This document shows positions 27,123-36,912 of a stretch of DNA of 64,000 nucleotides, piece by piece. The stretch is from Riemerella anatipestifer_E (lineage in GTDB: Bacteria > Bacteroidota > Bacteroidia > Flavobacteriales > Weeksellaceae). A program made the position numbers and the translations under genes. Positions within the stretch are counted from its first letter, which is position 1; each line of letters begins with the position of its first letter. The notes beneath the pieces were generated by a model, which was not told the DNA's origin, did not search any database, and worked only from the letters and a program-made list of their open reading frames with translations. Location: NCBI RefSeq assembly GCF_009932355.1, contig NZ_LEKU01000005.1, positions 124,001 to 188,000 on the forward strand, read 5' to 3'.

Positions 27123-28115
27123 ATGAAGAAAGTTTCCGTTATTGTTCCTGTTTATAATGTTGAACGCTTTTTAAAAAAGTGTTTGGATTCTTTGGTCAAC
27201 CAAACATTAGAGGATATTGAAGTTATCGTGGTAAATGATGGAAGTAAAGATGGCTCTCAGGCTATTATTACTGAGTATGAAGATAGGTATCCTAATAAAA
27301 TAAAGGCGTTTCAAAAGGAGAATGGTGGATTAAGCGATGCTAGAAACTTTGGTTTAGAACGGGTGAAAGGTGAGTATATAGGCTTTGTAGATAGCGACGA
27401 TTTTGTGAGAGAAACAATGTTCGAAGAGATGTATCATCTTGCAAAGAAGCACCGAGCAGAAATGGTAGTATGTAATCTACAAAAAGTAAACGAAAAGGGA
27501 GAAGTTACCCAGCGACTCACACAAATACCTAATATGCCCGAAAAAATAGTTCTAGAAGAACATTTTTCCGTTTTCTCTGATATGAGCTATTTTGCTTGTA
27601 ATAAATTGTTTAATCGTAGTTTATTTCAGAGTAAAAGATTTAAAAAAGGAGTTCATTTTGAGGATATACAACTTATTCCTCAATTATTGTTAGAGTGTAA
27701 AGTTATTGCCCAAACTCAAACCTATCATTATCAATATTTAGAACGAACGGATTCTATCACTAAAACCCATACAGATAAAGGTCTGGATATTTTAAGAGCG
27801 GTAGAAGATGTGGAAAATGCTTTTGAAAACTCACTCTATAAGCATAAAAAAGAAGAGCTAAAAGGATTTCAAATTTTAGAGGGTTTTTATACTTTTCTAG
27901 CCTATTTAGCATTTGTTAAAGATGAGCAGGTATATCATAAATTATCCGAAGAGCTAAAAAGATTTCTGTTTAAGAGAAAGATTACCAAGAAAGAAATACT
28001 TAGTTATCGTAGATTTGGAAAGAATTATCTCGTATCTTTGCCGATTAAGAAACAGGTTTACTATCTATTTTATCTTTTGGGGCTAAATCGATTGTTAAGG
28101 AAACTAATTCACTAA
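27123..28115 (+). CDS. Family 2 glycosyltransferase
   Basis: A 330-residue GT-A enzyme with the standard start MKKVSVIVPVYNVERFLKKC, the nucleotide-binding VVNDGSKDGS and the DSDD motif at about 90-95 that binds metal and sugar nucleotide. NGGLSDARNFG is also typical. The C-terminal part (about 215-330) is helical without membrane spans. It probably adds a sugar to a lipid-linked polysaccharide repeat unit. It begins the short exopolysaccharide run that ends with wzc. Confidence 0.92.
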   Translation: MKKVSVIVPVYNVERFLKKCLDSLVNQTLEDIEVIVVNDGSKDGSQAIITEYEDRYPNKIKAFQKENGGLSDARNFGLERVKGEYIGFVDSDDFVRETMFEEMYHLAKKHRAEMVVCNLQKVNEKGEVTQRLTQIPNMPEKIVLEEHFSVFSDMSYFACNKLFNRSLFQSKRFKKGVHFEDIQLIPQLLLECKVIAQTQTYHYQYLERTDSITKTHTDKGLDILRAVEDVENAFENSLYKHKKEELKGFQILEGFYTFLAYLAFVKDEQVYHKLSEELKRFLFKRKITKKEILSYRRFGKNYLVSLPIKKQVYYLFYLLGLNRLLRKLIH

Positions 28116-28124
28116 TAATAAACA

Positions 28125-29252
28125 ATGAATATTGTTTTTTTACATCCTATATTTACCATTATAACTATAATTTTAATAGCTTATAGTTTTTTGGAGGTTT
28201 ATAATTATAAAAATTATAAATCGGTGTGGGTGGTGGTATCGGTGATGATTCTTTTAGTGGGTTTTAGGGCATGGGTAGGAGCGGATTATGGAGTTTATGT
28301 ACAGATGTATGAATATTTTGGTCAGAGTACAGCATATTCAACAGTCTATAATAAAGCTCTTTTTTCAGGTAATGAGAGATTAGATGTAGAATGGCTTTAT
28401 GTTTTAGTAGGAAAATATGTTTATGATTTTGGAGTTCCATTTTTTGTTTTTACATTCGTAATAGCTTTATTATCTATTGTTCCAAAATATTTTACATTTG
28501 AAAATGCGGTTGTCTATCCATCATTGAGCTTATTGCTTTACATGTTCCCTTCTTATTTTACAGCAGATGGAGGACATATGCGACAGGCGGTATCGATGTC
28601 TATTCTTATTTTTTCTTTTTATTTCATTAAAAAACGAAATTTACCGTTGTTTTTATTGATGATTTATCTGGCAATGGGATTTCATAAATCTGCTGCTATT
28701 TTTATTTTAGCTTACTGGATTGCTTTAATCCCAATGACTAAGACAAGAATTATTCTTGTTTTGGTGGTTAGTGCTATTTTATCTCCATTTCAAATATATC
28801 AATATTTTTCCTTGTTTGATACATTAGCGCCTGCTGAAGTTTATGAGGGGTTCTCTGCATATGAAACGATAGAGAATAGTGAAACAACGGGAAGAATAAG
28901 CTTTACGGATATGATTATCGTATTCTATAGTTATTTTCTAGTAGTTTATAATGAGGAAGCATGTGAAAAGATTCCTTATTACGAATATATGAGAAATATA
29001 GCCTTGTTTGGAATGTGCTTGTACTTTATATTTAGAGGTAGCCCAATATTCTCTTCAAGATTAGCTATGATATATATGATTTTTACGGTAATGGTTTTGC
29101 CTAATATAATTGCTTCAGTAGAGGATGAAAAACATAAAAGATATTTACATTTAATAATCGTTTGTTTTGCTATTTTTTATTATTTTGTATACGGTAGTTT
29201 TCAGGCTACTAGAGCAAGATATACTTGGGATTATAGCAATTATTTGTGGTAG
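28125..29252 (+). CDS. EpsG-family polysaccharide polymerase-like membrane protein
   Basis: A 375-residue membrane protein with about ten hydrophobic segments. The EpsG-type motif FRAWVGADYGVYVQMY lies near residues 48-63, and GGHMRQAVSMSI and GFHKSAAIF are further family landmarks. By analogy it polymerises lipid-linked repeat units (Wzy-like role). Its position between a glycosyltransferase and the WecA-like gene supports this. The family is poorly conserved, so the precise role is inferred. Confidence 0.82.
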   Translation: MNIVFLHPIFTIITIILIAYSFLEVYNYKNYKSVWVVVSVMILLVGFRAWVGADYGVYVQMYEYFGQSTAYSTVYNKALFSGNERLDVEWLYVLVGKYVYDFGVPFFVFTFVIALLSIVPKYFTFENAVVYPSLSLLLYMFPSYFTADGGHMRQAVSMSILIFSFYFIKKRNLPLFLLMIYLAMGFHKSAAIFILAYWIALIPMTKTRIILVLVVSAILSPFQIYQYFSLFDTLAPAEVYEGFSAYETIENSETTGRISFTDMIIVFYSYFLVVYNEEACEKIPYYEYMRNIALFGMCLYFIFRGSPIFSSRLAMIYMIFTVMVLPNIIASVEDEKHKRYLHLIIVCFAIFYYFVYGSFQATRARYTWDYSNYLW

Positions 29253-29268
29253 ATACTAAATTTGAATT

Positions 29269-30372
29269 ATGGCTTATTTAGATTATTTAATTATACAGTT
29301 AGGGATACCTTTTTTCTACATAAAATTGATAGGCTCTTTTTTTATGTCTTTTCTGCTATGTTTTCTTTCTGTTCCTACAATACTCAAAATCTCTAAAAGA
29401 AAAAACCTGATGGATGAACCAGGGATAAGGAGTTCTCATGTAAGGAAAATTCCTAATTTGGGAGGAATAGCTATATTTTATGCCATAGGAATAGCTACCC
29501 CAATGTTTGGATATGAACTGTTCGATTTGTATAAGTTTTTATTTCCTACCCTAATAATTTTATTATATGTTGGTGTAATGGACGATATTGTAATTATGCG
29601 AGCGTATAAAAAATTATTTATTCAGATATTCGTAGCTTCCCTAATGGTAATAGGCTCAGATATAAGGATAGAAAGTTTATTTGGTCTTTTTGGTGTTTAT
29701 GAGTTGCCCTATTTCATAAGTATTTTATTTACTATAGTTACTATAATTATCATTATAAATTCTTTTAATTTAATTGATGGAATAGATGGTCTTGCGGGTA
29801 CATATACTATTATTTGTTGTTTACTTTTTGGTATTAGTTACTATAGGTTGGGAGAATATAATTATCCCATGATTATTCTGTGTGCTTCGATAATAGGAGC
29901 TTTAATAGGTTTTTTATACTATAATTTATCAAGTAGTAGGAGTAAAAAGATATTCATGGGGGACACAGGCTCAATGATAGTGGGTTTTTTATTAGCATTT
30001 ACAGCAGTATATTTTATAAATATTTTTACGATAAGTGGTGGAAGAAGCTTATATCACTTACCAACGGCACCTGTCATTGCATTTGCAATACTAATTTTAC
30101 CAATGGTGGATACACTCAATGTAATTTTGATAAGGCTATTCAATAAAAAATCGCCTATGGAAGCAGATAAAAATCACATTCATCATAAGCTTTTAGACCT
30201 CGGATTATCACATAAAAAATCAACTTTTTATATCCTATGTTACTATATGTTTACGATAATAGTTGTCTATTTTTTTAGACATATAAATATAAACCTACTT
30301 CTTGTCTTTGTTTTGATGCTAGGTTTTATAGGAGCATATATACCTAGGTTTATTCTAAAATTGAGAAATTAA
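29269..30372 (+). CDS. WecA/TagO-like undecaprenyl-phosphate sugar-1-phosphate transferase
   Basis: A 367-residue membrane enzyme of the MraY/WecA family. It shows MDEPGIRSSHVRKIPNLGG, the catalytic acidic pair in the DDI loop (VMDDIVI), NLIDGIDGLAG, FMGDTGSM and the His-rich DKNHIHHKLLDLG. It transfers a HexNAc-1-phosphate to undecaprenyl phosphate and so starts repeat-unit synthesis. About eleven membrane segments are visible. The exact sugar cannot be told. Confidence 0.92.
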   Translation: MAYLDYLIIQLGIPFFYIKLIGSFFMSFLLCFLSVPTILKISKRKNLMDEPGIRSSHVRKIPNLGGIAIFYAIGIATPMFGYELFDLYKFLFPTLIILLYVGVMDDIVIMRAYKKLFIQIFVASLMVIGSDIRIESLFGLFGVYELPYFISILFTIVTIIIIINSFNLIDGIDGLAGTYTIICCLLFGISYYRLGEYNYPMIILCASIIGALIGFLYYNLSSSRSKKIFMGDTGSMIVGFLLAFTAVYFINIFTISGGRSLYHLPTAPVIAFAILILPMVDTLNVILIRLFNKKSPMEADKNHIHHKLLDLGLSHKKSTFYILCYYMFTIIVVYFFRHININLLLVFVLMLGFIGAYIPRFILKLRN

Positions 30373-30376
30373 AACT

Positions 30377-30384
30377 TACTTTTG
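30377..30384 (+). promoter_or_regulatory. -7 promoter element of the polysaccharide export gene
   Basis: TACTTTTG, 16 bases before the ATG at 30401. Confidence 0.5.
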
Positions 30385-30400
30385 TATAAATATCTTTTCT

Positions 30401-31282
30401 ATGAAAAATATAAAACTATATCTATTATTACCAATTATATCTCTGTTTTTAGTATCCTGTCTAACGACTAAGGAAGTGAGATACCAACAACCTAATGAAC
30501 ATCTTGTGCTTAATGAAGAGGGGTTGATACCATATAATAATGAAGTGTATCGAGTAACTAAAGCAGATATTCTTAATCTTAATATAGTAACCACTCCTAA
30601 AGGAGATGCGGCTCAGTTCTACTCCCGTTTTAACACTTCTGGTGGTGAAAATGGAGCAGGAGGGAATATCGGAGGTGCGGGAGCTGTCTCTGGAGGAGGA
30701 GCTGGTATTGCTGGAGGAAGAATGAGTGGCAATAGTAATTTTTATTTTAATGGATTAAAGATAAACTCTAGAGGAAACATAGATATAATGGGGATAGGAG
30801 AAATAAAAGCCGTAGGTAGGACTATTGAAGATATAGAGGCAGAAATACAAACTCGTGTTAACGAAAACTTTGTTGAAGGTAAATCGCAAGTAAGACTTAA
30901 TACAGATGGGATTACTTATTACATATTGAGTGATATAGAGGAGATGGGAGCTCTTACTGGAGAGAAAAAATCTTACACCTCAATGTTAAGTATAACAGAA
31001 GCTTTAGCTCAAAATGGTGGGCTTAATAGAACAATAGATAAAAAACATGTGGTTTTACAAAGAAAATATCCAGAAGGTATTAAAAGAGTTACACTAGATT
31101 TAACGAGAGATGATATTATGAACTCTCCATACTATTGGATTCAAAATGGAGATATGGTTTATCTCAATACTCGTTCTAAAAGTCTTTATGGGTTTGGTAA
31201 AGAGCCTTTGCAAACTTTAACTACGGGGGTTTCTCTTATAACAACAGCCCTTTCTGTATATTTGTTAATTTCAAGATTTTAG
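30401..31282 (+). CDS. wza: Wza-like polysaccharide export lipoprotein
   Basis: A 293-residue outer-membrane lipoprotein with signal MKNIKLYLLLPIISLFLVSC. The polysaccharide export domain begins at YRVTKADILNLNIV (about 50-63) and a SLBB-type region follows (about 165-255). Between strands of the export domain sits a Gly-rich insertion (about 82-110, GENGAGGNIGGAG and more) that is unusual for the family. A C-terminal hydrophobic segment (about 270-290) may be the transmembrane helix of the Wza barrel. It is coupled to the Wzc-like kinase by 4 bases. Confidence 0.9.
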   Translation: MKNIKLYLLLPIISLFLVSCLTTKEVRYQQPNEHLVLNEEGLIPYNNEVYRVTKADILNLNIVTTPKGDAAQFYSRFNTSGGENGAGGNIGGAGAVSGGGAGIAGGRMSGNSNFYFNGLKINSRGNIDIMGIGEIKAVGRTIEDIEAEIQTRVNENFVEGKSQVRLNTDGITYYILSDIEEMGALTGEKKSYTSMLSITEALAQNGGLNRTIDKKHVVLQRKYPEGIKRVTLDLTRDDIMNSPYYWIQNGDMVYLNTRSKSLYGFGKEPLQTLTTGVSLITTALSVYLLISRF

Positions 31283-31286
31283 ATTT

Positions 31287-33770
31287 ATGATACCAGAAAA
31301 AGTAGGACAAAAAACACCTAGTGCACAACCTGAAAAGTCTAAAGTTGGAACATTTGACTTCTTTAATCTTGAATTTTTTATAAAGAAGGTGCTAAAAAAT
31401 TGGTATTTGTTTTTGTTATTAGGTATATTAGGTTATGCTATTAGTTATATCTATAAAAAATACTATATACAATACACTTATGAGTCTAGTATATCTTTGA
31501 GTGTTTCTAATAATACAGCAAGTTATTTGGCGCCTAGTAACCAGTCTATTAACTTTATATGGGGGCAAGGAGGAAATCAAGACGGATTGTATGTGAAAAA
31601 ATTACTTTTATCAAGAACACATAACGAATTTATTACTAGAAAACTTGAGTTATACATTGATTATAGCACTTCAGGTAAGCTAAAAAGCACCTTTTTAGAT
31701 AAGAATGAATCTCCCTTCTTTTTAGAAATAGATAAAGAGCACTTTCAAGCGATAAATATTCCAATCACATTTATTCCTAAAGGTAATTCTTATACAGTTA
31801 ATTTGCCAGAGGATTTACCCAACTACCTATATAGTTATAAAACTGAAGATTTTCATCCTTTAAAAGAAACATATAAAAAAGAGGTTCAAAAAAATATAAA
31901 ATTAAACGAGTGGTATGAGTCTCCTTACTTTAGGTTTAGATTGATAAAAAATCCAGTACAACCTAGTATTGATTATAATAACATAACAGTTGTTTTAAGT
32001 AGCATAGATCAAAAAGTAAGAGAGAATATAGGTAGTATCAATATAGAGTTTGATAAGGAACTTCCTTCTATAATGTCTGTGTCGAAGAGAGGGGCTAACT
32101 TAAACTCCACAGTTAACTTTTTAAATAACTCTATTAAAGAGCTTATAGAAAAAAGAAAGCAGGATAAGAGCTTAGTAGACAAAAATACAGTTGTATTTAT
32201 AAAGAGAAATTTAGATAGTGTAAAAATAAAGTTAGACTCTTCTGCACAAAGCCTTAATGGAGTTAGGATTGGAGAAAACATTGTTGATGTTGAAGGAGGT
32301 GTAAGCTCTATAATGGAAAAAATAAAGGAGGTTGAAAAGAGAAAGGCAGAGCTACTTACCCGAATTTCAGCACTTAATAGTATCCGAAACTCTATGAATA
32401 AAAATTTAGATGAGGTGATCAATATCAATGCTGCTGGAATAGAAGATGGTAACTTCATGGGTTCGGTTAGTGAGTTAAAAGCTCTTATACAAAAAAGGGA
32501 GGAGATGAGGACTATTTATACGCCAAATTCTGAACCTATGAAAGAAATTAATCGTCTTATTAAAGAGGCGAGAGGTAAGTCTTCTGGAGTTGTGGGGAAC
32601 TACTATAGTATGTATCTGAGTGATATCGAAAAACTAGATGCAGAACTCTTACAGTACGAGAGAGAGATAAGAAGGTTTCCTCTTAAGGAGCAGAAGCTAA
32701 TTGATGCAGAGAGAGGCTACTCAATTAACGAAACTACATATAATGCATTGCTGTCGGAACAGGCAAAAGCAGAGATGCGTCTTGCTGTAGGACAGTCTGA
32801 TATAACGGTCTTAGATTGGGCTAAAAATCTTGGGCAGGGTCCAGTAGGACCTAATACCTCTATGTTTGGAGTAGCACTTATTGGAGGATTGTTATTTATT
32901 CCATTTATAATATTACTTATTAGTTCTCTTTTAGATAATAAGATAAGAAGTGTTAAGGAAGTGGTAAAAGCAACCAAAATACCTTTATTAGGGGTTATTG
33001 GTAAAAATACTAATGAGAATAATCTCACAGTAATAGAGCAATCTAAATCTTCTGTTGCAGAGTCATTTAGAGGGGTTAGGTCTAATTTGAGGTTTTTGTA
33101 TGACGACGGAGTAGAAGGCGGAAAAGTGATATTGGTAACTTCTTCTATCAGTGGAGAAGGTAAAACATATACCTCAATAAATATAGCCTCTGTTTTAGCT
33201 TTAAGCGGTAAGAAAACCATATTATTAGGAATGGATTTGAGGAAACCTAAGATTTTTGGAGATTTTGAAATCAATAATAAATACGGAATTTCTAACTTCT
33301 TGACAGGGGAAATACCAGTGGAACAAATTATAAATAAAACTAAGATATCTACATTAGATGTAGCGACCTCTGGACCAATTCCGCCTAACCCTTCAGAGTT
33401 GTTGATGAGTGACAGAAACACACAGTTTATAGAAGAGCTTAGAAAATCCTATGATTTTATTATTATAGACTCGCCTCCAGTAGGTCTAGTGGCAGACTCT
33501 TTTGAATTGATGAAATATACAGACGCTAATATTTATGTTGTGCGTCATGAATATACGGAGAAGTATATGCTTAAAATGATTATAGAGAAATACCATAATC
33601 AAGAGGTTAAACATTTAGGATTGGTGTATAATGATTATCCTTCTAATCAAGGTTATGGCTATGGTTACGGTTACGGCTATGGTTATTTTGATGAGGATAA
33701 AAATTATCAAGAACCTATACTTGTAAGGTGGAGAAATAAATTAAAATCAATTTTTAATAAAAAAGGTTAA
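31287..33770 (+). CDS. wzc: Wzc-like polysaccharide co-polymerase and tyrosine kinase
   Basis: An 827-residue inner-membrane protein. The N-terminal Wzz domain starts after a membrane span (about 36-54), and a long coiled-coil periplasmic region runs to a second span (about 525-550). The cytoplasmic BY-kinase domain has Walker A SGEGKT at 622-627, Walker A' GMDLRKP and Walker B IIIDSPP. The tail carries a Tyr cluster of six Gly-Tyr units (about 789-800), the likely autophosphorylation site that controls chain length and export with Wza. A terminator follows. Confidence 0.94.
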   Translation: MIPEKVGQKTPSAQPEKSKVGTFDFFNLEFFIKKVLKNWYLFLLLGILGYAISYIYKKYYIQYTYESSISLSVSNNTASYLAPSNQSINFIWGQGGNQDGLYVKKLLLSRTHNEFITRKLELYIDYSTSGKLKSTFLDKNESPFFLEIDKEHFQAINIPITFIPKGNSYTVNLPEDLPNYLYSYKTEDFHPLKETYKKEVQKNIKLNEWYESPYFRFRLIKNPVQPSIDYNNITVVLSSIDQKVRENIGSINIEFDKELPSIMSVSKRGANLNSTVNFLNNSIKELIEKRKQDKSLVDKNTVVFIKRNLDSVKIKLDSSAQSLNGVRIGENIVDVEGGVSSIMEKIKEVEKRKAELLTRISALNSIRNSMNKNLDEVININAAGIEDGNFMGSVSELKALIQKREEMRTIYTPNSEPMKEINRLIKEARGKSSGVVGNYYSMYLSDIEKLDAELLQYEREIRRFPLKEQKLIDAERGYSINETTYNALLSEQAKAEMRLAVGQSDITVLDWAKNLGQGPVGPNTSMFGVALIGGLLFIPFIILLISSLLDNKIRSVKEVVKATKIPLLGVIGKNTNENNLTVIEQSKSSVAESFRGVRSNLRFLYDDGVEGGKVILVTSSISGEGKTYTSINIASVLALSGKKTILLGMDLRKPKIFGDFEINNKYGISNFLTGEIPVEQIINKTKISTLDVATSGPIPPNPSELLMSDRNTQFIEELRKSYDFIIIDSPPVGLVADSFELMKYTDANIYVVRHEYTEKYMLKMIIEKYHNQEVKHLGLVYNDYPSNQGYGYGYGYGYGYFDEDKNYQEPILVRWRNKLKSIFNKKG
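33651..33686 (+). repeat. Six tandem GGYTAY hexamers in the wzc tyrosine cluster
   Basis: Six consecutive 6-bp units (variants of GGTTAT, GGCTAT, GGTTAC) encode Gly-Tyr pairs. They keep the reading frame whatever the copy number, so slippage would alter the number of phosphorylatable tyrosines rather than switch the gene off. Confidence 0.85.
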
Positions 33771-33774
33771 TACT

Positions 33775-33812
33775 AAAAGGGCTACTTCTAATTTTGAGAG
33801 TAGCCTTTTTTA
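33775..33812 (+). terminator. Terminator closing the exopolysaccharide run
   Basis: GGCTACT (33780-33786) pairs with AGTAGCC (33799-33805) with flanking A and T runs. Confidence 0.87.
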
Positions 33813-33828
33813 ACCCATAATGTTTTGT

Positions 33829-33836
33829 TATTTTTG
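33829..33836 (+). promoter_or_regulatory. -7 promoter element of mutS
   Basis: TATTTTTG, 21 bases before the ATG at 33858. It supports that start over an in-frame codon at 33825. Confidence 0.6.
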
Positions 33837-33857
33837 CTGTTCAAAATTAGGATAGAT

Positions 33858-36449
33858 ATGGCAAAAACAAAGAAAGAAACTCCTCTAATGCAACAATACA
33901 ATAGTATTAAAGCTAAATACTCTGACGCGATATTACTTTTCAGAGTAGGAGATTTCTATGAAACCTTTGGAGCAGATGCCATTAAAACAGCTCAAATTTT
34001 GGGCATTGTTCTTACTAAAAGAAACAATGGTGGAGATGGTCAGAGTATAGAACTAGCAGGGTTTCCACATCATTCTTTAGACTCCTATCTTCCGAAATTG
34101 GTAAGGGCAGGTCTTAGGGTAGCGATATGCGACCAATTAGAAGATCCTAAATCAGTAAAAGGTATCGTTAAAAGAGGCGTTACGGAATTGGTAACTCCAG
34201 GGGTTACATTTAATGACCAAGTTCTTAACTCCAAGAAAAATAATTTTTTACTTGCCCTTCATAAAGAGAAAGAAAAATATGGTGTGGCCTTAGTAGATAT
34301 TTCCACAGGAGAATTTTTGTTAGGAGAGGGCAATTTAGAAAAGTTACTTCATATCATCAATACATTTGAACCTAGCGAAATTATTTACCAAAGAACTCAA
34401 GAAATTCCTAGTCAAGTTAAAAATAAGAGTGTTTTTAAGATGGAGGATTGGGCATTTCAGTATCATTTTGCTTACGAAAAGCTCACGCAACACTTTAAAA
34501 CCAATTCTCTTAAAGGTTTCGGAGTAGAGGACTATAAGCTAGGCATTACGGCTGCTGGAGCTATTTTTGCCTATTTGGTGGAGGATACGCATCATAATTT
34601 GCTCAATCATATTACTCAGATAAAACTTATTCCACAGGAAGATTATTTAATGATGGATCAGTTTACGCTGAGAAATTTGGAGGTGGTATTTCCTGCACAT
34701 CAAAACGGGAAAAGTCTTTTGGATATTATAGATAAAACGGCTACTCCAATGGGCGGAAGGCTGTTGAGGAGAAGATTGATATTGCCACTTAAATCCGTAA
34801 ACGAAATTAATAGAAGACTTTCCTTAGTTGAGTTTTTGAATAATGAGGAGCAGCTAAGATTAGATGTTGCAACAAGGCTTAAAGGTATTTCTGACTTAGA
34901 CCGACTGATGGGTAAGCTAGCAGCAGAGAAAATCTCACCTAAAGAGCTAGGCTATCTTAGACAAAGTTTAGTTTATATTTCCAAGATAAAATCGTTGTTG
35001 CATCAATATCCTGATGTTTTGGCGTGGCTTAATCCACTTAATCATTTAGAGGAAGTCATCAGTGCTTTAGAGAATAACTTAAACGAAGAGTTACCTGTAA
35101 ATTTAGCCAAAGGTAATGTGATTAAGTCTGGGGTTTCTGATGAGCTGGACCGTTTGAGAGGTTTGCAGAACTCTGGTAAAGGCTACCTAGACGAGATGTG
35201 CCAAAGGGAAATAGAAAGAACGGGCATTGCTAGTCTGAAAATCAATTTTAATAATGTTTTTGGCTATTATATAGAGGTTAGAAATACGCATAAGGACAAA
35301 GTTCCTGAAGAATGGATTAGAAAGCAAACGCTAGTCAATGCCGAGAGGTATATTACAACAGAGCTGAAGGAATACGAAGACCAAATTTTAGGTGCAGAAG
35401 AGCGTATAAGTGTTTTAGAACAGGAGCTTTATAGAAAGGTATGCCAAGAGGTGCTTGTTTATATAGACCAAATTCAGGAAAACGCACAACTCATCGCACA
35501 GCTAGATGTGGCGGTTGGGTTATCAGAGTTGTCTATGGAAAGAGGCTATACTAAACCAATCCTTAACGATGGTTTTAGTATAGAACTCAAAGAAGCAAGA
35601 CACCCTATTATAGAAAATGCTTTGCCGTTAGGCGAAAAATACATTCCTAACGATTTGTTTTTAGACCGAGAGGAGCAGCAGATTATTATGGTAACTGGTC
35701 CCAATATGGCGGGTAAATCGGCGATATTGAGGCAAACAGCAGTTATTTGTCTTTTAGCACAAATCGGGAGTTTTGTTCCAGCTAAATATGCTTCTATTGG
35801 TATTTTAGATAAAATATTTACGAGAGTAGGGGCAACGGATAATCTTTCCGCAGGAGAATCAACCTTTATGGTGGAAATGAACGAAGCCGCTAATATCCTC
35901 AATAATATTTCTGACCGAAGTTTAATTCTTTTAGATGAAATAGGGCGAGGTACTTCCACTTATGATGGCGTTTCTATTGCTTGGGCTATTGCGGAATATT
36001 TGCATCAGCACCCAACCAAACCTAAGACTTTATTCGCCACTCACTACCACGAGTTGAATGAAATGACCAATAATTTTGAAAGGATTAAAAACTTCCATAT
36101 TTCAATTAAAGAGCATAAGGGGAACATTATTTTCCTAAGGAAGTTGGTGTCTGGTGGTAGCGAACATAGCTTTGGTATCCATGTGGCAAAATTGGCAGGA
36201 ATGCCTGCTACGGTAGTTAATAGAGCTAACGAAATTCTGAAAACTTTGGAAAACAATCGTTCACAGAATGATACAAAAGAATCTATTAAAAGGGTAACGG
36301 AAGAAAATTTGCAACTCTCGTTCTTCCAATTAGACGACCCAGTTTTAGAAAATATCAGAGAGGAACTTACTAGGATAGACATCAATACACTCACGCCTAT
36401 AGAAGCAATGATGAAGCTCAATGCAATCAAAAATATGATAGGCAAATAA
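33858..36449 (+). CDS. mutS: DNA mismatch repair protein MutS
   Basis: An 863-residue mismatch recognition ATPase. The mismatch-reading Phe-x-Glu (Phe33-Tyr-Glu35 in GDFYETFG) is present. The Walker A loop GPNMAGKS is at 614-621, followed by STFMVEM, DEIGRGTSTYDG and the FATHYHEL switch. The C-terminal tail fits the MutS1 type. It starts mismatch repair with MutL, which is not in the window. DUF2809 follows six bases after the stop. Confidence 0.97.
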   Translation: MAKTKKETPLMQQYNSIKAKYSDAILLFRVGDFYETFGADAIKTAQILGIVLTKRNNGGDGQSIELAGFPHHSLDSYLPKLVRAGLRVAICDQLEDPKSVKGIVKRGVTELVTPGVTFNDQVLNSKKNNFLLALHKEKEKYGVALVDISTGEFLLGEGNLEKLLHIINTFEPSEIIYQRTQEIPSQVKNKSVFKMEDWAFQYHFAYEKLTQHFKTNSLKGFGVEDYKLGITAAGAIFAYLVEDTHHNLLNHITQIKLIPQEDYLMMDQFTLRNLEVVFPAHQNGKSLLDIIDKTATPMGGRLLRRRLILPLKSVNEINRRLSLVEFLNNEEQLRLDVATRLKGISDLDRLMGKLAAEKISPKELGYLRQSLVYISKIKSLLHQYPDVLAWLNPLNHLEEVISALENNLNEELPVNLAKGNVIKSGVSDELDRLRGLQNSGKGYLDEMCQREIERTGIASLKINFNNVFGYYIEVRNTHKDKVPEEWIRKQTLVNAERYITTELKEYEDQILGAEERISVLEQELYRKVCQEVLVYIDQIQENAQLIAQLDVAVGLSELSMERGYTKPILNDGFSIELKEARHPIIENALPLGEKYIPNDLFLDREEQQIIMVTGPNMAGKSAILRQTAVICLLAQIGSFVPAKYASIGILDKIFTRVGATDNLSAGESTFMVEMNEAANILNNISDRSLILLDEIGRGTSTYDGVSIAWAIAEYLHQHPTKPKTLFATHYHELNEMTNNFERIKNFHISIKEHKGNIIFLRKLVSGGSEHSFGIHVAKLAGMPATVVNRANEILKTLENNRSQNDTKESIKRVTEENLQLSFFQLDDPVLENIREELTRIDINTLTPIEAMMKLNAIKNMIGK

Positions 36450-36455
36450 TATAAA

Positions 36456-36833
36456 ATGAGACCAAGGTTTAGTCTTTTCTGGTTTGCTATTACCCTATTG
36501 TTATTTTTAACAGAGGTAATAATTGCGGTTTGGCTTAAATCCTGTTATTTTATTAGAGCATATCTAGGAGATGTACTAGTGGTAATTCTTATTTATACCT
36601 TTGTCTTAACTTTCTTTAAAATCAAAGAAAAAGCTCAACTGATTGTAGGGATATTTCTATTTTCTGTTTTAGTAGAGGTATTACAATATTTTAGCATTGC
36701 AGAGAAACTAGGGTTTAGAGAAGGTAGTGTAGGGCATATTGTTATTGGGAACTCTTTCTCTTGGTTAGACATATTGTGTTATGCGGTGGGGTGTGCTTTT
36801 ATTTTTGTATTTGTTAAAATGAGAAGTAAATAA
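36456..36833 (+). CDS. DUF2809 membrane protein
   Basis: A 125-residue protein with four hydrophobic segments and the pattern RAYLGDVLVVILIYTFV (about 29-45) and VEVLQYF, which match DUF2809. The function is unknown. It is probably co-transcribed with mutS, although no functional link is evident. Confidence 0.83.
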   Translation: MRPRFSLFWFAITLLLFLTEVIIAVWLKSCYFIRAYLGDVLVVILIYTFVLTFFKIKEKAQLIVGIFLFSVLVEVLQYFSIAEKLGFREGSVGHIVIGNSFSWLDILCYAVGCAFIFVFVKMRSK

Positions 36834-36883
36834 TAGAACTTGCGATTTCCCCACAAACCACTTTTTCCTAATTAAAAAAGACT

Positions 36884-36891
36884 TAACTTTG
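36884..36891 (+). promoter_or_regulatory. -7 promoter element of the Dpm1-like gene
   Basis: TAACTTTG, 21 bases before the ATG at 36913. Confidence 0.6.
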
Positions 36892-36912
36892 CGGATTATT
36901 AGTTTTTTTTGA

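Noticed and set aside
32717..33421. Long open frame on the minus strand (234 codons) within wzc
   Set aside because: It lies wholly opposite the kinase domain of wzc, has low-complexity hydrophobic text without any motif, and has no promoter; it is a shadow of the real gene.
33651..33686. On/off phase variation by repeat slippage in wzc
   Set aside because: The unit is 6 bp, so slippage keeps the frame; only tail length could change.
35546..36445. Minus-strand open frames of 133-137 codons within mutS
   Set aside because: They are antisense to conserved MutS ATPase motifs and lack independent signals.
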